Made by a program: the position numbers and the translations under genes
The notes under the pieces: model-generated
Database searches by the model: none
The model's input: only the letters and a program-made list of their open reading frames with translations
What the model was told of the DNA's origin: nothing
Shown: piece after piece, positions 1-4,903 of the stretch
How positions within the stretch are numbered: position 1 is the stretch's first letter
Layout of the letters: every line of letters starts with the position of its first letter
Source of the DNA: Candidatus Zixiibacteriota bacterium
Lineage (GTDB): Bacteria > Zixibacteria > MSB-5A5 > CAIYYT01
DNA: 5,495 nucleotides
Assembly: GCA_026397575.1 (NCBI GenBank)
Contig: JAPLUP010000265.1
Coordinates: 1 to 5,495, forward strand
Reading direction: 5' to 3'

Positions 1-1371
1 ATGTGGCCCTCGGAAGGATCGGTCTCCGAAGCAATTTTGCCGATCCTGCACCGCCACGGCATTCGCTGGATCGCCACCGACGAGGAAATTTATTACGCAT
101 CAACGAACCATCCGATTGCCAAGCAGAGAAACCCGGATCAGCCGCTGGACGGAATTCATCGACCCTATTGGGTTGGCGGGGAGGAAAATCGCATCGGTAT
201 GCTCTTCCGCGATCACCGGCTCTCAGACAAGATTGGTTTTGTCTACTCCAATTGGGATGCCGAGAAAGCCGCCGACGATTTTCTAAGCGAACTGCACAGA
301 CTGGCTGCAGTCTACGAGAAGGCCGGTGTTGATGCTCTGGTGTCGGTGATTCTCGACGGCGAGAACGCCTGGGAGTATTACCCCAACGACGGCGCCGATT
401 TCCTGCGCGCGCTTTACGGACGTCTCGATCAGGACAAGCGCATTGAAACCGTGCTGCCGGCGGATGTCTTCTCCGGCAAAGAGATCATCAAACCACTGCT
501 CTTCCTTTTTTCCGGTTCCTGGATCAATCACAATTTTCTCGTCTGGATAGGCCACGATGAGGACAACGCGGCTTGGGATCTCCTGGGGGCAACCCGCGAG
601 CAGCTGGTTGATTTTCTGAATGATCACCCTGACTTCGACAAAGCAAAGGCGGAACTGGCCTGGAAGGAAATCTACATTGCCGAGGGTTCTGACTGGTGTT
701 GGTGGTACGGTGAAGATCATCAGACTGAGTTTTTCGAGATATTTGATTATCTCTTTCGCAAACACCTGCAAAATGTCTGGGAGACAATTGGTCTTGAACC
801 TCCCGTGACGCTGATGAGGCCTATCCGCAAGCTGTCGCGTCAGATTGGTATGCTGGAGCCCACCGACTTCATCACTCCGATTATCGACGGTAGGCAGACC
901 GACTTTTTCGAGTGGTTCGGCGCTGGCAGGGTTGAATGCCATAAGCTTGGTGGCGCCATGCACCGGGCTGATGCCAAAATCCACGAGATCATGTTCGGGT
1001 ACGATGATGACTTCGTCTATTTCCGCATTGACTTCGAAAAGGATGCGGTTATTGATCGCGACAAATCGACTTTGCTGATCGATCTCGTATGCGAGGAAAA
1101 GCACATGGCCGAAATCACGCCCTCTGGAGCGGTGCTGAGAAAGCAGACCGACAGCGGATATGAACCGGTACCGATGGTGGTCAAATCCGAGTGGGGGAGG
1201 CTCGTCGAGGTCGCTCTGCCGCGAGACGCCTCCAGATGCGAAAGCGAAAAGCGGCTTTATTTCGCGGTGTCGGTCAAAGAAAACGAAAAAGTTGTTGAAA
1301 GATGGCCGGAAGCCAATTATATATTCATGGATTTACCGAATCGCGGCGAATCGCTTTTTTGGCAAGTGTGA
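1..1371 (+). CDS. Glycoside hydrolase family 57 protein (alpha-amylase/alpha-mannosidase-like), 5'-truncated by window edge
   Basis: The visible 456 residues form the C-terminal two thirds of a GH57 enzyme, a retaining alpha-glucan hydrolase or transferase acting through a (beta/alpha)7 barrel. Residues 1-9 (MWPSEGSVS) match conserved region 3, so Glu5 is the likely nucleophile. VILDGENAW (116-124) matches conserved region 4, so Asp119 is the likely acid/base. Further family-like blocks are SGSWINHNFLVWIGHDEDNA (171-190) and SDWCWWYGEDH (230-240). Residues from about 285 onward look like a beta-rich C-terminal domain. The N-terminal region with the HQP motif is absent and no ribosome binding site can be seen, so the ATG at base 1 is probably an internal Met and perhaps 250-280 residues lie upstream. 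The gene ends 15 bases before the next one, suggesting an operon. Substrate (glycogen, maltodextrin or another alpha-glucan) cannot be decided from sequence. No signal peptide can be judged. Confidence 0.9.
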   Translation: MWPSEGSVSEAILPILHRHGIRWIATDEEIYYASTNHPIAKQRNPDQPLDGIHRPYWVGGEENRIGMLFRDHRLSDKIGFVYSNWDAEKAADDFLSELHRLAAVYEKAGVDALVSVILDGENAWEYYPNDGADFLRALYGRLDQDKRIETVLPADVFSGKEIIKPLLFLFSGSWINHNFLVWIGHDEDNAAWDLLGATREQLVDFLNDHPDFDKAKAELAWKEIYIAEGSDWCWWYGEDHQTEFFEIFDYLFRKHLQNVWETIGLEPPVTLMRPIRKLSRQIGMLEPTDFITPIIDGRQTDFFEWFGAGRVECHKLGGAMHRADAKIHEIMFGYDDDFVYFRIDFEKDAVIDRDKSTLLIDLVCEEKHMAEITPSGAVLRKQTDSGYEPVPMVVKSEWGRLVEVALPRDASRCESEKRLYFAVSVKENEKVVERWPEANYIFMDLPNRGESLFWQV

Positions 1372-1386
1372 GCAAGGAGATAGCTC

Positions 1387-1785
1387 ATGAAAGACCAGGA
1401 CCTGACCAACAACCTCGACAAAGACCAGATCAATGACGCTGAGGTCGGGGAAGAAGACTATGCGCCTCCCAAGGATGAGGAAGCAATGATCGAAGAGGGG
1501 AAGGCCGCGGCGATTCTGGGGTATGTGCCGTTCCTCTGCTTTATTCCGCTTATCAAAATGCGGGACAACCCGTTTGCCTTTCGGCACGGGAAACAGGGTC
1601 TGTTCCTGTTCTTCGTAGAAGTATTAGCCGTTTTTTTCATGTTCGACATCATTTCCAACCTTTTCTGGGGTATGCTGCTGATCTTGTCGGTCGGCAGCGC
1701 CGTCGCCGGAATCCTCTATGCCATTCAGGGAAAAGAGTTTACGATCCCCTTCATCGGCGATACGGCCGATAAGCTCAAGATTTAG
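1387..1785 (+). CDS. Small DUF4870/Tic20-like integral membrane protein
   Basis: A 132-residue protein with an acidic, polar N-terminus (1-38) and about three hydrophobic segments: 40-56 (AAILGYVPFLCFIPLIK), about 71-90 and about 93-113. RHGKQG at 66-71 corresponds to the H-x-K/R-Q-(A/G) signature that follows the first membrane helix in DUF4870-type proteins. The tail GKEFTIPFIGDTADKLKI also resembles the family ending, where a short loop after the last helix leads to 'iPliG'. The start is supported by AAGGAGA at 1374-1380, 6 bases before ATG. It lies 15 bases after the GH57 stop and is probably co-transcribed with it. The family is widespread but its function is unknown. Membrane location is confident; the family name is from motif recall and not from a search. 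Confidence 0.8.
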   Translation: MKDQDLTNNLDKDQINDAEVGEEDYAPPKDEEAMIEEGKAAAILGYVPFLCFIPLIKMRDNPFAFRHGKQGLFLFFVEVLAVFFMFDIISNLFWGMLLILSVGSAVAGILYAIQGKEFTIPFIGDTADKLKI

Positions 1786-1814
1786 TTGACTTTCGCCTCG
1801 AGATTGCGTATAAT
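1786..1814 (+). promoter_or_regulatory. Sigma-70-type promoter for the acetyltransferase gene
   Basis: TTGACT (1786-1791) and a perfect TATAAT (1809-1814) are separated by 17 bases. The -35 box begins directly after the stop codon of the preceding membrane protein gene. Transcription would start near 1821, giving a leader of about 90 bases. In the leader GCCACC (1863-1868) can pair with GGTaGGC (1878-1884), a weak hairpin. Confidence 0.8.
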
Positions 1815-1900
1815 AAGTGTCTACTATTGCGCCGGCTTGGGGTGTGTCGGTTTCTAAGTAGCGCCACCGATGGAAGTGGTAGGCTGAGTAAGTTATGTGC

Positions 1901-1906
1901 GGAGGG
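1901..1906 (+). promoter_or_regulatory. Ribosome binding site deciding the acetyltransferase start
   Basis: GGAGGG sits 5 bases before ATG 1912. It supports that start over the in-frame GTG at 1897. Confidence 0.75.
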
Positions 1907-1911
1907 ATAAG

Positions 1912-2337
1912 ATGTTGATTTTCAAAAGGCCGACCGAAACGGAGTTTAGACAGGTCAAGCGCATGGTCCAACATTATGAGTTGGAACTGGAGTTATTGCA
2001 CCCTGACAAGTTCACCATTCTCAAGAATGATGAAAAGCTCCTGGCATTCGGCTGTTTGCGCGTAGTGGATAATTACGCCGAAATCGAATGCGTCGGTGTC
2101 GCGGAAGGGCAGCGCGGCAAGGGCTGGGGCAAAATGATCGTCAAGAAGCTGTTGGCTACGGGCCCGGAGACGATCTGGCTCGCCACTGACATACCTAAGT
2201 ATTTTGAGAAGTTCAATTTCGTTCCCTCAAAGCAGGTTCCTCGTGAACTGTCTCGCAAAATCATTCCCGTTGTAGAGGGAGCCAAACCGACCGCCCGCAA
2301 TCGTGTACGAGCAATGGTCTTCAGCAAGAAGAAGTAG
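1912..2337 (+). CDS. GNAT-family N-acetyltransferase
   Basis: A 141-residue single-domain GNAT protein that would transfer an acetyl group from acetyl-CoA to an amine. Motif A is clear: a beta strand IECVGV (58-63) followed by QRGKGWG (67-73), which fits the R/Q-x-x-G-x-G/A acetyl-CoA pyrophosphate loop, and the helix KMIVKKLL. Further on, ATDIPKYFEKFNFVP (91-105) is the usual 'a-x-x-Y/F-FeklGF' motif B region. The ATG at 1912 is chosen because GGAGGG (1901-1906) lies 5 bases upstream of it. A GTG at 1897 in the same frame would place this Shine-Dalgarno inside the gene. Layout and size recall small amino-acid N-acetyltransferase-like GNATs, but the substrate cannot be assigned. The gene has its own promoter (1786-1814) and a terminator further downstream (2434-2465). 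Confidence 0.88.
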   Translation: MLIFKRPTETEFRQVKRMVQHYELELELLHPDKFTILKNDEKLLAFGCLRVVDNYAEIECVGVAEGQRGKGWGKMIVKKLLATGPETIWLATDIPKYFEKFNFVPSKQVPRELSRKIIPVVEGAKPTARNRVRAMVFSKKK

Positions 2338-2375
2338 AATCGCCACTCGCGGGTTATTCTGATACAGGAATGTAG

Positions 2376-2398
2376 GTCAAAACCCCTTGGGTCTTGAC
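2376..2398. repeat. Imperfect inverted repeat (hairpin) after the acetyltransferase gene
   Basis: GTCAAAACCC (2376-2385) and GGGTCTTGAC (2389-2398) pair over 10 positions with one A-C mismatch and a CTT loop. It is flanked by two copies of CTGATACA (2359-2366 and 2400-2407). There is no following T-run, so this is not a standard terminator. It may be part of a dispersed intergenic element; this is inference. Confidence 0.6.
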
Positions 2399-2410
2399 GC
2401 TGATACAACA

Positions 2411-2443
2411 CGCCGTCAGGAGACATAAAAAGCGCCGTCAGGA
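2411..2443. repeat. Direct repeat of CGCCGTCAGGA, second copy forming a terminator arm
   Basis: CGCCGTCAGGA occurs at 2411-2421 and again at 2433-2443, 22 bases apart. The second copy is the 5' arm of the terminator stem. The first copy can pair equally with the 3' arm over GCCGTCAGGA, leaving a larger loop. Confidence 0.75.
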
Positions 2444-2465
2444 ACCTTTCCTGACGGCATTTTTC
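2434..2465 (+). terminator. Strong rho-independent terminator
   Basis: GCCGTCAGGAA (2434-2444) pairs perfectly with TTCCTGACGGC (2448-2458), giving an 11-bp stem with a 3-base CCT loop, followed by ATTTTTC. It lies about 95 bases after the acetyltransferase stop and would end that transcript. A second copy of the 5' arm sequence, CGCCGTCAGGA, lies at 2411-2421 and could compete for the same 3' arm. Confidence 0.85.
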
Positions 2466-2475
2466 GTAGTGGCGC

Positions 2476-2489
2476 CAGGCGTGTGCCTG
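2476..2489. repeat. Small perfect hairpin
   Basis: CAGGC (2476-2480), loop GTGT, GCCTG (2485-2489). It is short and lies between the terminator and the 35-bp repeats, as one more stem-loop in this repeat-rich gap. Confidence 0.5.
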
Positions 2490-2494
2490 CATGT

Positions 2495-2599
2495 GTCATT
2501 TCCGCGAAAGCTGGAATCCATCCTACTTCGTCATTCCCGCGAAAGCAGGAATCCATCCTACTTCGTCATTCCCGCGAAGTTGGGAATCCAGAGGATGGG
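2495..2599. repeat. Three tandem 35-bp REP-like repeat units
   Basis: Units start at 2495, 2530 and 2565, each exactly 35 bases. Each begins GTCATTYCCGCGAA and contains GGAATCCA; units 1 and 2 also share the ending TCCTACTTC, while unit 3 diverges after GGAATCCA. Each unit holds an inverted repeat of the form ATTCCCGC - GAAA - GC.GGAAT with one or two mismatches, so the RNA or single-stranded DNA would fold into a hairpin with a GNRA-like tip. Sequences of this type (ATTCCC...GGGAAT, close to the neisserial dRS3 core and common as dispersed repeats in many bacteria) are non-coding. The 35-base period is not a multiple of three, so the reading frame shifts in each unit, which argues against coding. 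Confidence 0.88.
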
Positions 2600-2629
2600 T
2601 GGACGGGCGGCCTTACTTAAGCCCACCCA
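2596..2629. repeat. Inverted repeat between the REP-like units and the IS remnant
   Basis: TGGGTGG (2596-2602) and CCACCCA (2623-2629) are perfect complements around a 20-base loop. GGGC (2605-2608) and GCCC (2621-2624) offer an alternative inner pairing. The element starts at the end of the third 35-bp unit and ends about 17 bases before recognisable transposase sequence. Confidence 0.55.
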
Positions 2630-2645
2630 AAGCGAAGCGTCCAGT

Positions 2646-2810
2646 GGGTTCGAACTGGTGCATCACTCCGATCAGGGCGTGCAGTATGCCGCTACTTCTT
2701 ACCAACAGTTTCTGACAGAGTGCGCGATCATTCCCAGCATGAGCTGCAAAGGTGACTGTTACAACAACGCGGTGATCGAGTCGTTCTTTGCCACATCAAG
2801 GTTTGAGTGA
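2646..2810 (+). pseudogene. IS3-family transposase (OrfB, rve integrase core) remnant
   Basis: The reading frame from about 2646 gives a block starting GFELVHHSDQGVQYA and continuing through PSMSCKGDCYNNAVIESFFAT, the hallmark C-terminal part of the IS3-family catalytic domain. The second catalytic Asp is in HSDQG (codon 2670-2672) and the Glu in IESFF (codon 2778-2780). They are separated by 35 residues, matching the D(35)E spacing of this family. The first Asp, the whole N-terminal part, OrfA and the roughly 40-50 residues normally after ESFFATLK.E are missing, and a TGA at 2808-2810 stops the frame. No terminal inverted repeats were found. It is a dead fragment. The same frame stays open upstream to about 2394, but that stretch is only repeats and terminator, so no intact gene should be called there. 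Confidence 0.85.
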
Positions 2811-2965
2811 TTCGATCACGGGGCCAAATCACCAAGGACGGCGAATTTCATCAGTTCCAATCACGCCAAACAGTATCCTGCCAGAACAAATCCCTATGTG
2901 TTGATTATCGTTATCTAAACTTTGCTTCTCCGTCCACCTTGGTCTAGCGATACTGCACTTTTCCC
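2811..2965. other. Intergenic stretch with no recognised feature
   Basis: These 155 bases between the IS remnant and the regulator promoter show no convincing gene, repeat or RNA. They may include the decayed remainder of the mobile element. Confidence 0.5.
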
Positions 2966-2994
2966 TTGACAGACCTAAGGCGTCAATGTAAAAT
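2966..2994 (+). promoter_or_regulatory. Sigma-70-type promoter for the first response regulator
   Basis: Perfect TTGACA (2966-2971), a 17-base spacer and TAAAAT (2989-2994, five of six matches). Transcription would start near 3001, leaving a leader of about 96 bases before ATG 3097. Confidence 0.8.
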
Positions 2995-3096
2995 TTGCCG
3001 TGCCCTGGCTCAGTTGGGCCGGCTCAAATTCTGTCGTCACACAAGGCCTGACTCCGCAAAGGTCCGAGTAACATATGAGGAAGGAGGAATTGTGTT

Positions 3097-3786
3097 ATGT
3101 CAAAAATCCGAGTCTTGTTGATAGAAGACAATCGCCTACTTCGTGAAGGGATTGCCAAAATGTTGAATGCGGAGGCGGACATGAAAGTGATTTCGTCTTC
3201 GGGCAATGGCGACGCCTTTGAGAAGGCCAAGAACCTGGAACCAGATGTCGTGCTGCTCGACTTAGGTCTCAAAGATCAAGACAGTTTGACCGTGGTTGGA
3301 TTAATAAGGACACAATTTCCCGAAACCCATGTGGTCGTCATGGACTTGATTCCGGCGCATGCAGAGGTTGTCGAATTTGTCAAAGCGGGAGTCGCAGGTT
3401 TTATCCTCAAAGACGCGACACTTCGCGATTTTTTGCACACAATCAGATCGGTGGTGAAGGGGGCAAAGATTCTCCCCTCGCCGATGACCGGCTCGCTTTT
3501 TTCTCAAATCGTGGAGCAAGCGCTTCAAGGTGGCAAAATCGATAAATTGATATCTGCCGTCAAAATGACCAGCCGAGAGCAGGATGTGATTGGTCATATA
3601 GCCGCTGGAAGAAGCAATAAGGAGATCGCCAGTGAACTCAATATTGCCGTCTATACAGTCAAAAGCCATGTGCACAATATATTGGAGAAGCTGGCTCTCC
3701 ACACTCGTCTGGAGTTGGCGATGTTCGCCCATTCACAAGGCAATAACAAAAAGACTCCCATGCGATCTCCCGGAGATCGCGATTAG
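3097..3786 (+). CDS. NarL/FixJ-type response regulator, first copy
   Basis: A 229-residue two-domain transcription regulator. The receiver (about 4-120) has the acidic pair Glu10-Asp11, the phosphoacceptor Asp55 in VVLLDLGL and the conserved Lys105 in FILKD. The switch position that is normally Thr or Ser is Asp83, in VVVMDLIP. The linker carries SLFSQIVE (133-140). The LuxR-type HTH (about 155-215) is canonical: REQDVIGHIAAGRSNKEIASELNIAVYTVKSH then NIxxKL. It would bind DNA after phosphorylation by a histidine kinase, but no kinase gene is near. The start is fixed by AGGAGG (3082-3087), 9 bases before ATG, and by exact alignment with the second copy. It has a strong promoter (2966-2994). 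Bases 3762-3780, in the last codons, form a 9-bp-arm palindrome absent from the second copy. The regulated genes are unknown. Confidence 0.93.
   Translation: MSKIRVLLIEDNRLLREGIAKMLNAEADMKVISSSGNGDAFEKAKNLEPDVVLLDLGLKDQDSLTVVGLIRTQFPETHVVVMDLIPAHAEVVEFVKAGVAGFILKDATLRDFLHTIRSVVKGAKILPSPMTGSLFSQIVEQALQGGKIDKLISAVKMTSREQDVIGHIAAGRSNKEIASELNIAVYTVKSHVHNILEKLALHTRLELAMFAHSQGNNKKTPMRSPGDRD
3762..3780. repeat. Perfect 19-base palindrome inside the end of the first regulator gene
   Basis: GCGATCTCC (3762-3770), one central C, GGAGATCGC (3772-3780). As RNA it would form GCGATCT with a CCCGG loop and AGATCGC. No T-run follows, so it is not a classical terminator; it could be an operator or a chance result of codon choice. 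Confidence 0.6.
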
Positions 3787-3831
3787 TACATCCATCAAAA
3801 GAACTAACTACTTTTTCATCCATCCGAGCGA

Positions 3832-3860
3832 TTGATTCCTTGCAGAATTGGTCGTATGCT
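3832..3860 (+). promoter_or_regulatory. Promoter-like element in the tail of the first copy, likely serving the second regulator
   Basis: TTGATT (3832-3837), 17 bases, TATGCT (3855-3860); four of six matches in each box. The same element occurs exactly 856 bases downstream (4688-4716) with the same spacing and a better -35 box. A start near 3867 would give an 86-base leader for the gene at 3953. Confidence 0.45.
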
Positions 3861-3888
3861 AATCAAGGAATAGATAATGCCCTGGTCT

Positions 3889-3900
3889 TTTCACGTGAAA
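3889..3900. promoter_or_regulatory. 12-bp perfect palindrome, candidate operator of the second regulator
   Basis: TTTCACGTGAAA is fully self-complementary and lies 52 bases upstream of ATG 3953, just after the predicted start of transcription. It is not found in front of the first regulator. A protein-binding role is inference from symmetry and position only. Confidence 0.4.
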
Positions 3901-3922
3901 CTCATCAGCCTTGGAAAGACCG

Positions 3923-3935
3923 TTGATCAATTGAT
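3923..3935. promoter_or_regulatory. Overlapping palindromes before the second regulator
   Basis: TTGATCAA (3923-3930) overlaps ATCAATTGAT (3926-3935), both perfect. They lie 17-30 bases before the start codon and partly next to the weak ribosome binding site, so a bound protein or RNA fold could affect expression. AT-rich short palindromes arise easily by chance. Confidence 0.3.
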
Positions 3936-3952
3936 GAAGGGATCGTTCAGTT

Positions 3953-4642
3953 ATGAAAAAGATAAAGGTCTTGCTGATCGAAGACAATCGCCTTCTGCGC
4001 GATGGGACAACCGCAATGCTCAACGAACAAGCGGACATTAGGGCGGTATCGTCTGCCGGCAATAGAAGTGCCTTCGAAAAGGCCAAGAAGCTGGTGCCGG
4101 ACGTGGTACTGCTCGACTTGGGCCTCAGGAGTCGTAACAGTCTGAGAGTGCTTCAATCAATAAAGAAACAATACCCTCGAACGGAAATAGTCGTCATGGA
4201 CTTGATCCCGGTACATTCGGACGTGGTCGAGTTTGTCAAAGCTGGGGTCTCAGGTTTTATTCCCAAAGACGCGACTCTGGACGATTTTCTGCATACTATC
4301 AGAACGGTTGTCAAAGGAGTAAAGATTCTGCCCCCGACAACGGCCGATTCGCTTTTTTCTCAGATCGTAGAGTGCGCAATTCAGGGGGGGACAGTGGATC
4401 GAGTGATTGCTGCCGTCAAATTGACTAAGCAGGAGCAAGATGTGATTTGTCTCTTAGCGGCAGGAAAAAGCATCACAGAGAGCTCTATTAAACTCAAGGT
4501 TGCCGTCTTTACTGTCAAGAACCATGTACGCAATATACTTGATAAGCTGGCTCTCCACACACGTCTGGAGCTGGCCACCTTTGCCCGTACAAAAGGTTCG
4601 ATCAAGAAGGCTTCAGTGCGTGACCGTGAAAGTCGCGATTAG
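3953..4642 (+). CDS. NarL/FixJ-type response regulator, second (diverged) copy
   Basis: Also 229 residues, aligning with the first regulator without gaps at about 146 of 229 identical positions (hand count). The receiver keeps Glu10-Asp11, phosphoacceptor Asp55 and Lys105, and again has Asp83 (VVMDLIP) in place of the switch Thr/Ser. Pro104 replaces Leu directly before Lys105. The linker SLFSQIVE (133-140) is unchanged. In the HTH, the segment GRSNKEIASE of the first copy is GKSITESSIK here (171-180; only three of ten positions kept), so the near-universal NKEIA of LuxR-type domains is lost, while the recognition helix region AVFTVKNHVRNIL and the dimer helix are well kept. The ribosome site is weak (AAGGGA 3937-3942, 10 bases before ATG). 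The start is set by alignment with the first copy. It may bind different DNA, bind weakly, or act by forming mixed dimers; these are inferences. Confidence 0.92.
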   Translation: MKKIKVLLIEDNRLLRDGTTAMLNEQADIRAVSSAGNRSAFEKAKKLVPDVVLLDLGLRSRNSLRVLQSIKKQYPRTEIVVMDLIPVHSDVVEFVKAGVSGFIPKDATLDDFLHTIRTVVKGVKILPPTTADSLFSQIVECAIQGGTVDRVIAAVKLTKQEQDVICLLAAGKSITESSIKLKVAVFTVKNHVRNILDKLALHTRLELATFARTKGSIKKASVRDRESRD

Positions 4643-4675
4643 CGCCCCACTCCGATGGGCTAACTACCTTTTCAA
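4639..4675 (+). terminator. Possible weak terminator after the second regulator
   Basis: TTAGC-(G)-CC (4639-4646, overlapping the stop codon) can pair with GGGCTAA (4657-4663), followed by CTACCTTTTCAA. The first copy keeps the CTAACTACTTTTTCA part, but its stem is only five A/T-rich pairs (TTAGT/ACTAA). The run of T is short and interrupted. Confidence 0.35.
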
Positions 4676-4687
4676 TCTTTCGAGCGA

Positions 4688-4716
4688 TTGACGGCTTGAT
4701 TAATTAGCCCTATGCT
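4688..4716 (+). promoter_or_regulatory. Promoter-like element in the tail of the second copy
   Basis: TTGACG (4688-4693, five of six), 17 bases, TATGCT (4711-4716, four of six). It is the counterpart of 3832-3860. A transcript from here would begin near 4723, carry the hairpin at 4739-4769 and reach the lipoprotein gene after about 194 bases. It is the best promoter candidate I see for that gene. Confidence 0.5.
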
Positions 4717-4738
4717 TAATGGAGTAAGGAAGAAATAG

Positions 4739-4769
4739 CTTCAGGAAGTGTTTGACACTTTCCCTGAAG
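4739..4769 (+). terminator. Long stem-loop in the leader before the lipoprotein gene (possible terminator or attenuator)
   Basis: CTTCAGG (4739-4745) pairs with CCTGAAG (4763-4769), and AAGTGT (4746-4751) pairs with ACACTT (4755-4760) around a TTG loop, with a two-base TC bulge at 4761-4762. That is 13 base pairs. The sequence after it (AGCAAGTTTCGTTTCG) has only short T-runs, so termination is uncertain and a regulatory or RNA-stability role is equally possible. Confidence 0.45.
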
Positions 4770-4903
4770 AGCAAGTTTCGTTTCGGGGATCAGTATGGCC
4801 AAATGGCGTGCGAAGGCAACTACAGTATGACCGCAGGCAGAGTCAGGAGAAGTAGAACGGGTTAGTGATCAGCGTTTAAGATAACAATGTAGATTCGGAT
4901 TTC
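4770..4903. other. Leader or intergenic stretch with no further recognised feature
   Basis: About 130 bases between the stem-loop and the lipoprotein ribosome binding site. I found no second promoter with good boxes, no gene and no strong hairpin. Confidence 0.45.

Larger units (their letters stand above)
3097..4726 (+). repeat. Tandem duplication of a regulator gene plus its downstream tail (unit offset 856 bases)
   Basis: The two regulator genes and the DNA after each stop align at a constant offset of 856 bases: start codons 3097/3953, stops 3784/4640, CTAACTAC 3804/4660, CGAGCGATTGA 3825/4681 and TATGCT 3855/4711. In 3801-3860 versus 4657-4716, 44 of 60 bases match by hand count. Similarity fades near 3870/4726, and the regions upstream of the two start codons are not alike. 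Confidence 0.85.

Noticed and set aside
283..1104. Long reverse-strand open frame of 273 codons
   Set aside because: It is the antisense shadow of the GH57 gene, which has clear catalytic motifs. No domain is visible on the reverse strand.
1897..1911. GTG start for the acetyltransferase
   Set aside because: It would place the strong GGAGGG site inside the coding sequence; ATG 1912 has correct spacing.
2495..2599. CRISPR-like array
   Set aside because: The units are contiguous, with no spacers, only three copies and no cas genes. They match a REP-like hairpin repeat.
2643..2660. GGTTCGAA resembling a tRNA T-arm or attachment site
   Set aside because: The flanks do not form a T-stem, and the stretch reads in frame into the transposase remnant.
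2394..2810. Open frame of 138 codons across the terminator, the 35-bp repeats and the transposase fragment
   Set aside because: The first two thirds are non-coding repeats and a terminator stem; only the last part resembles a protein (IS3 transposase). There is no ribosome site and the repeat period breaks frame.
2816..2940. Possible IS110-type motif (RGQITKDGE) in another frame
   Set aside because: Only about nine residues of loose resemblance; the remainder of the frame matches nothing recognised.
3005..3024. tRNA-like D-arm string (GGCTCAGTTGG) in the leader of the first regulator
   Set aside because: The returning arm is GGCTC and not complementary; no anticodon or T arm with correct spacing and no acceptor pairing.
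4752..4780. TTGACA at 4752-4757 as a -35 box
   Set aside because: No -10-like hexamer at 16-18 bases; the motif is part of the stem-loop at 4739-4769.
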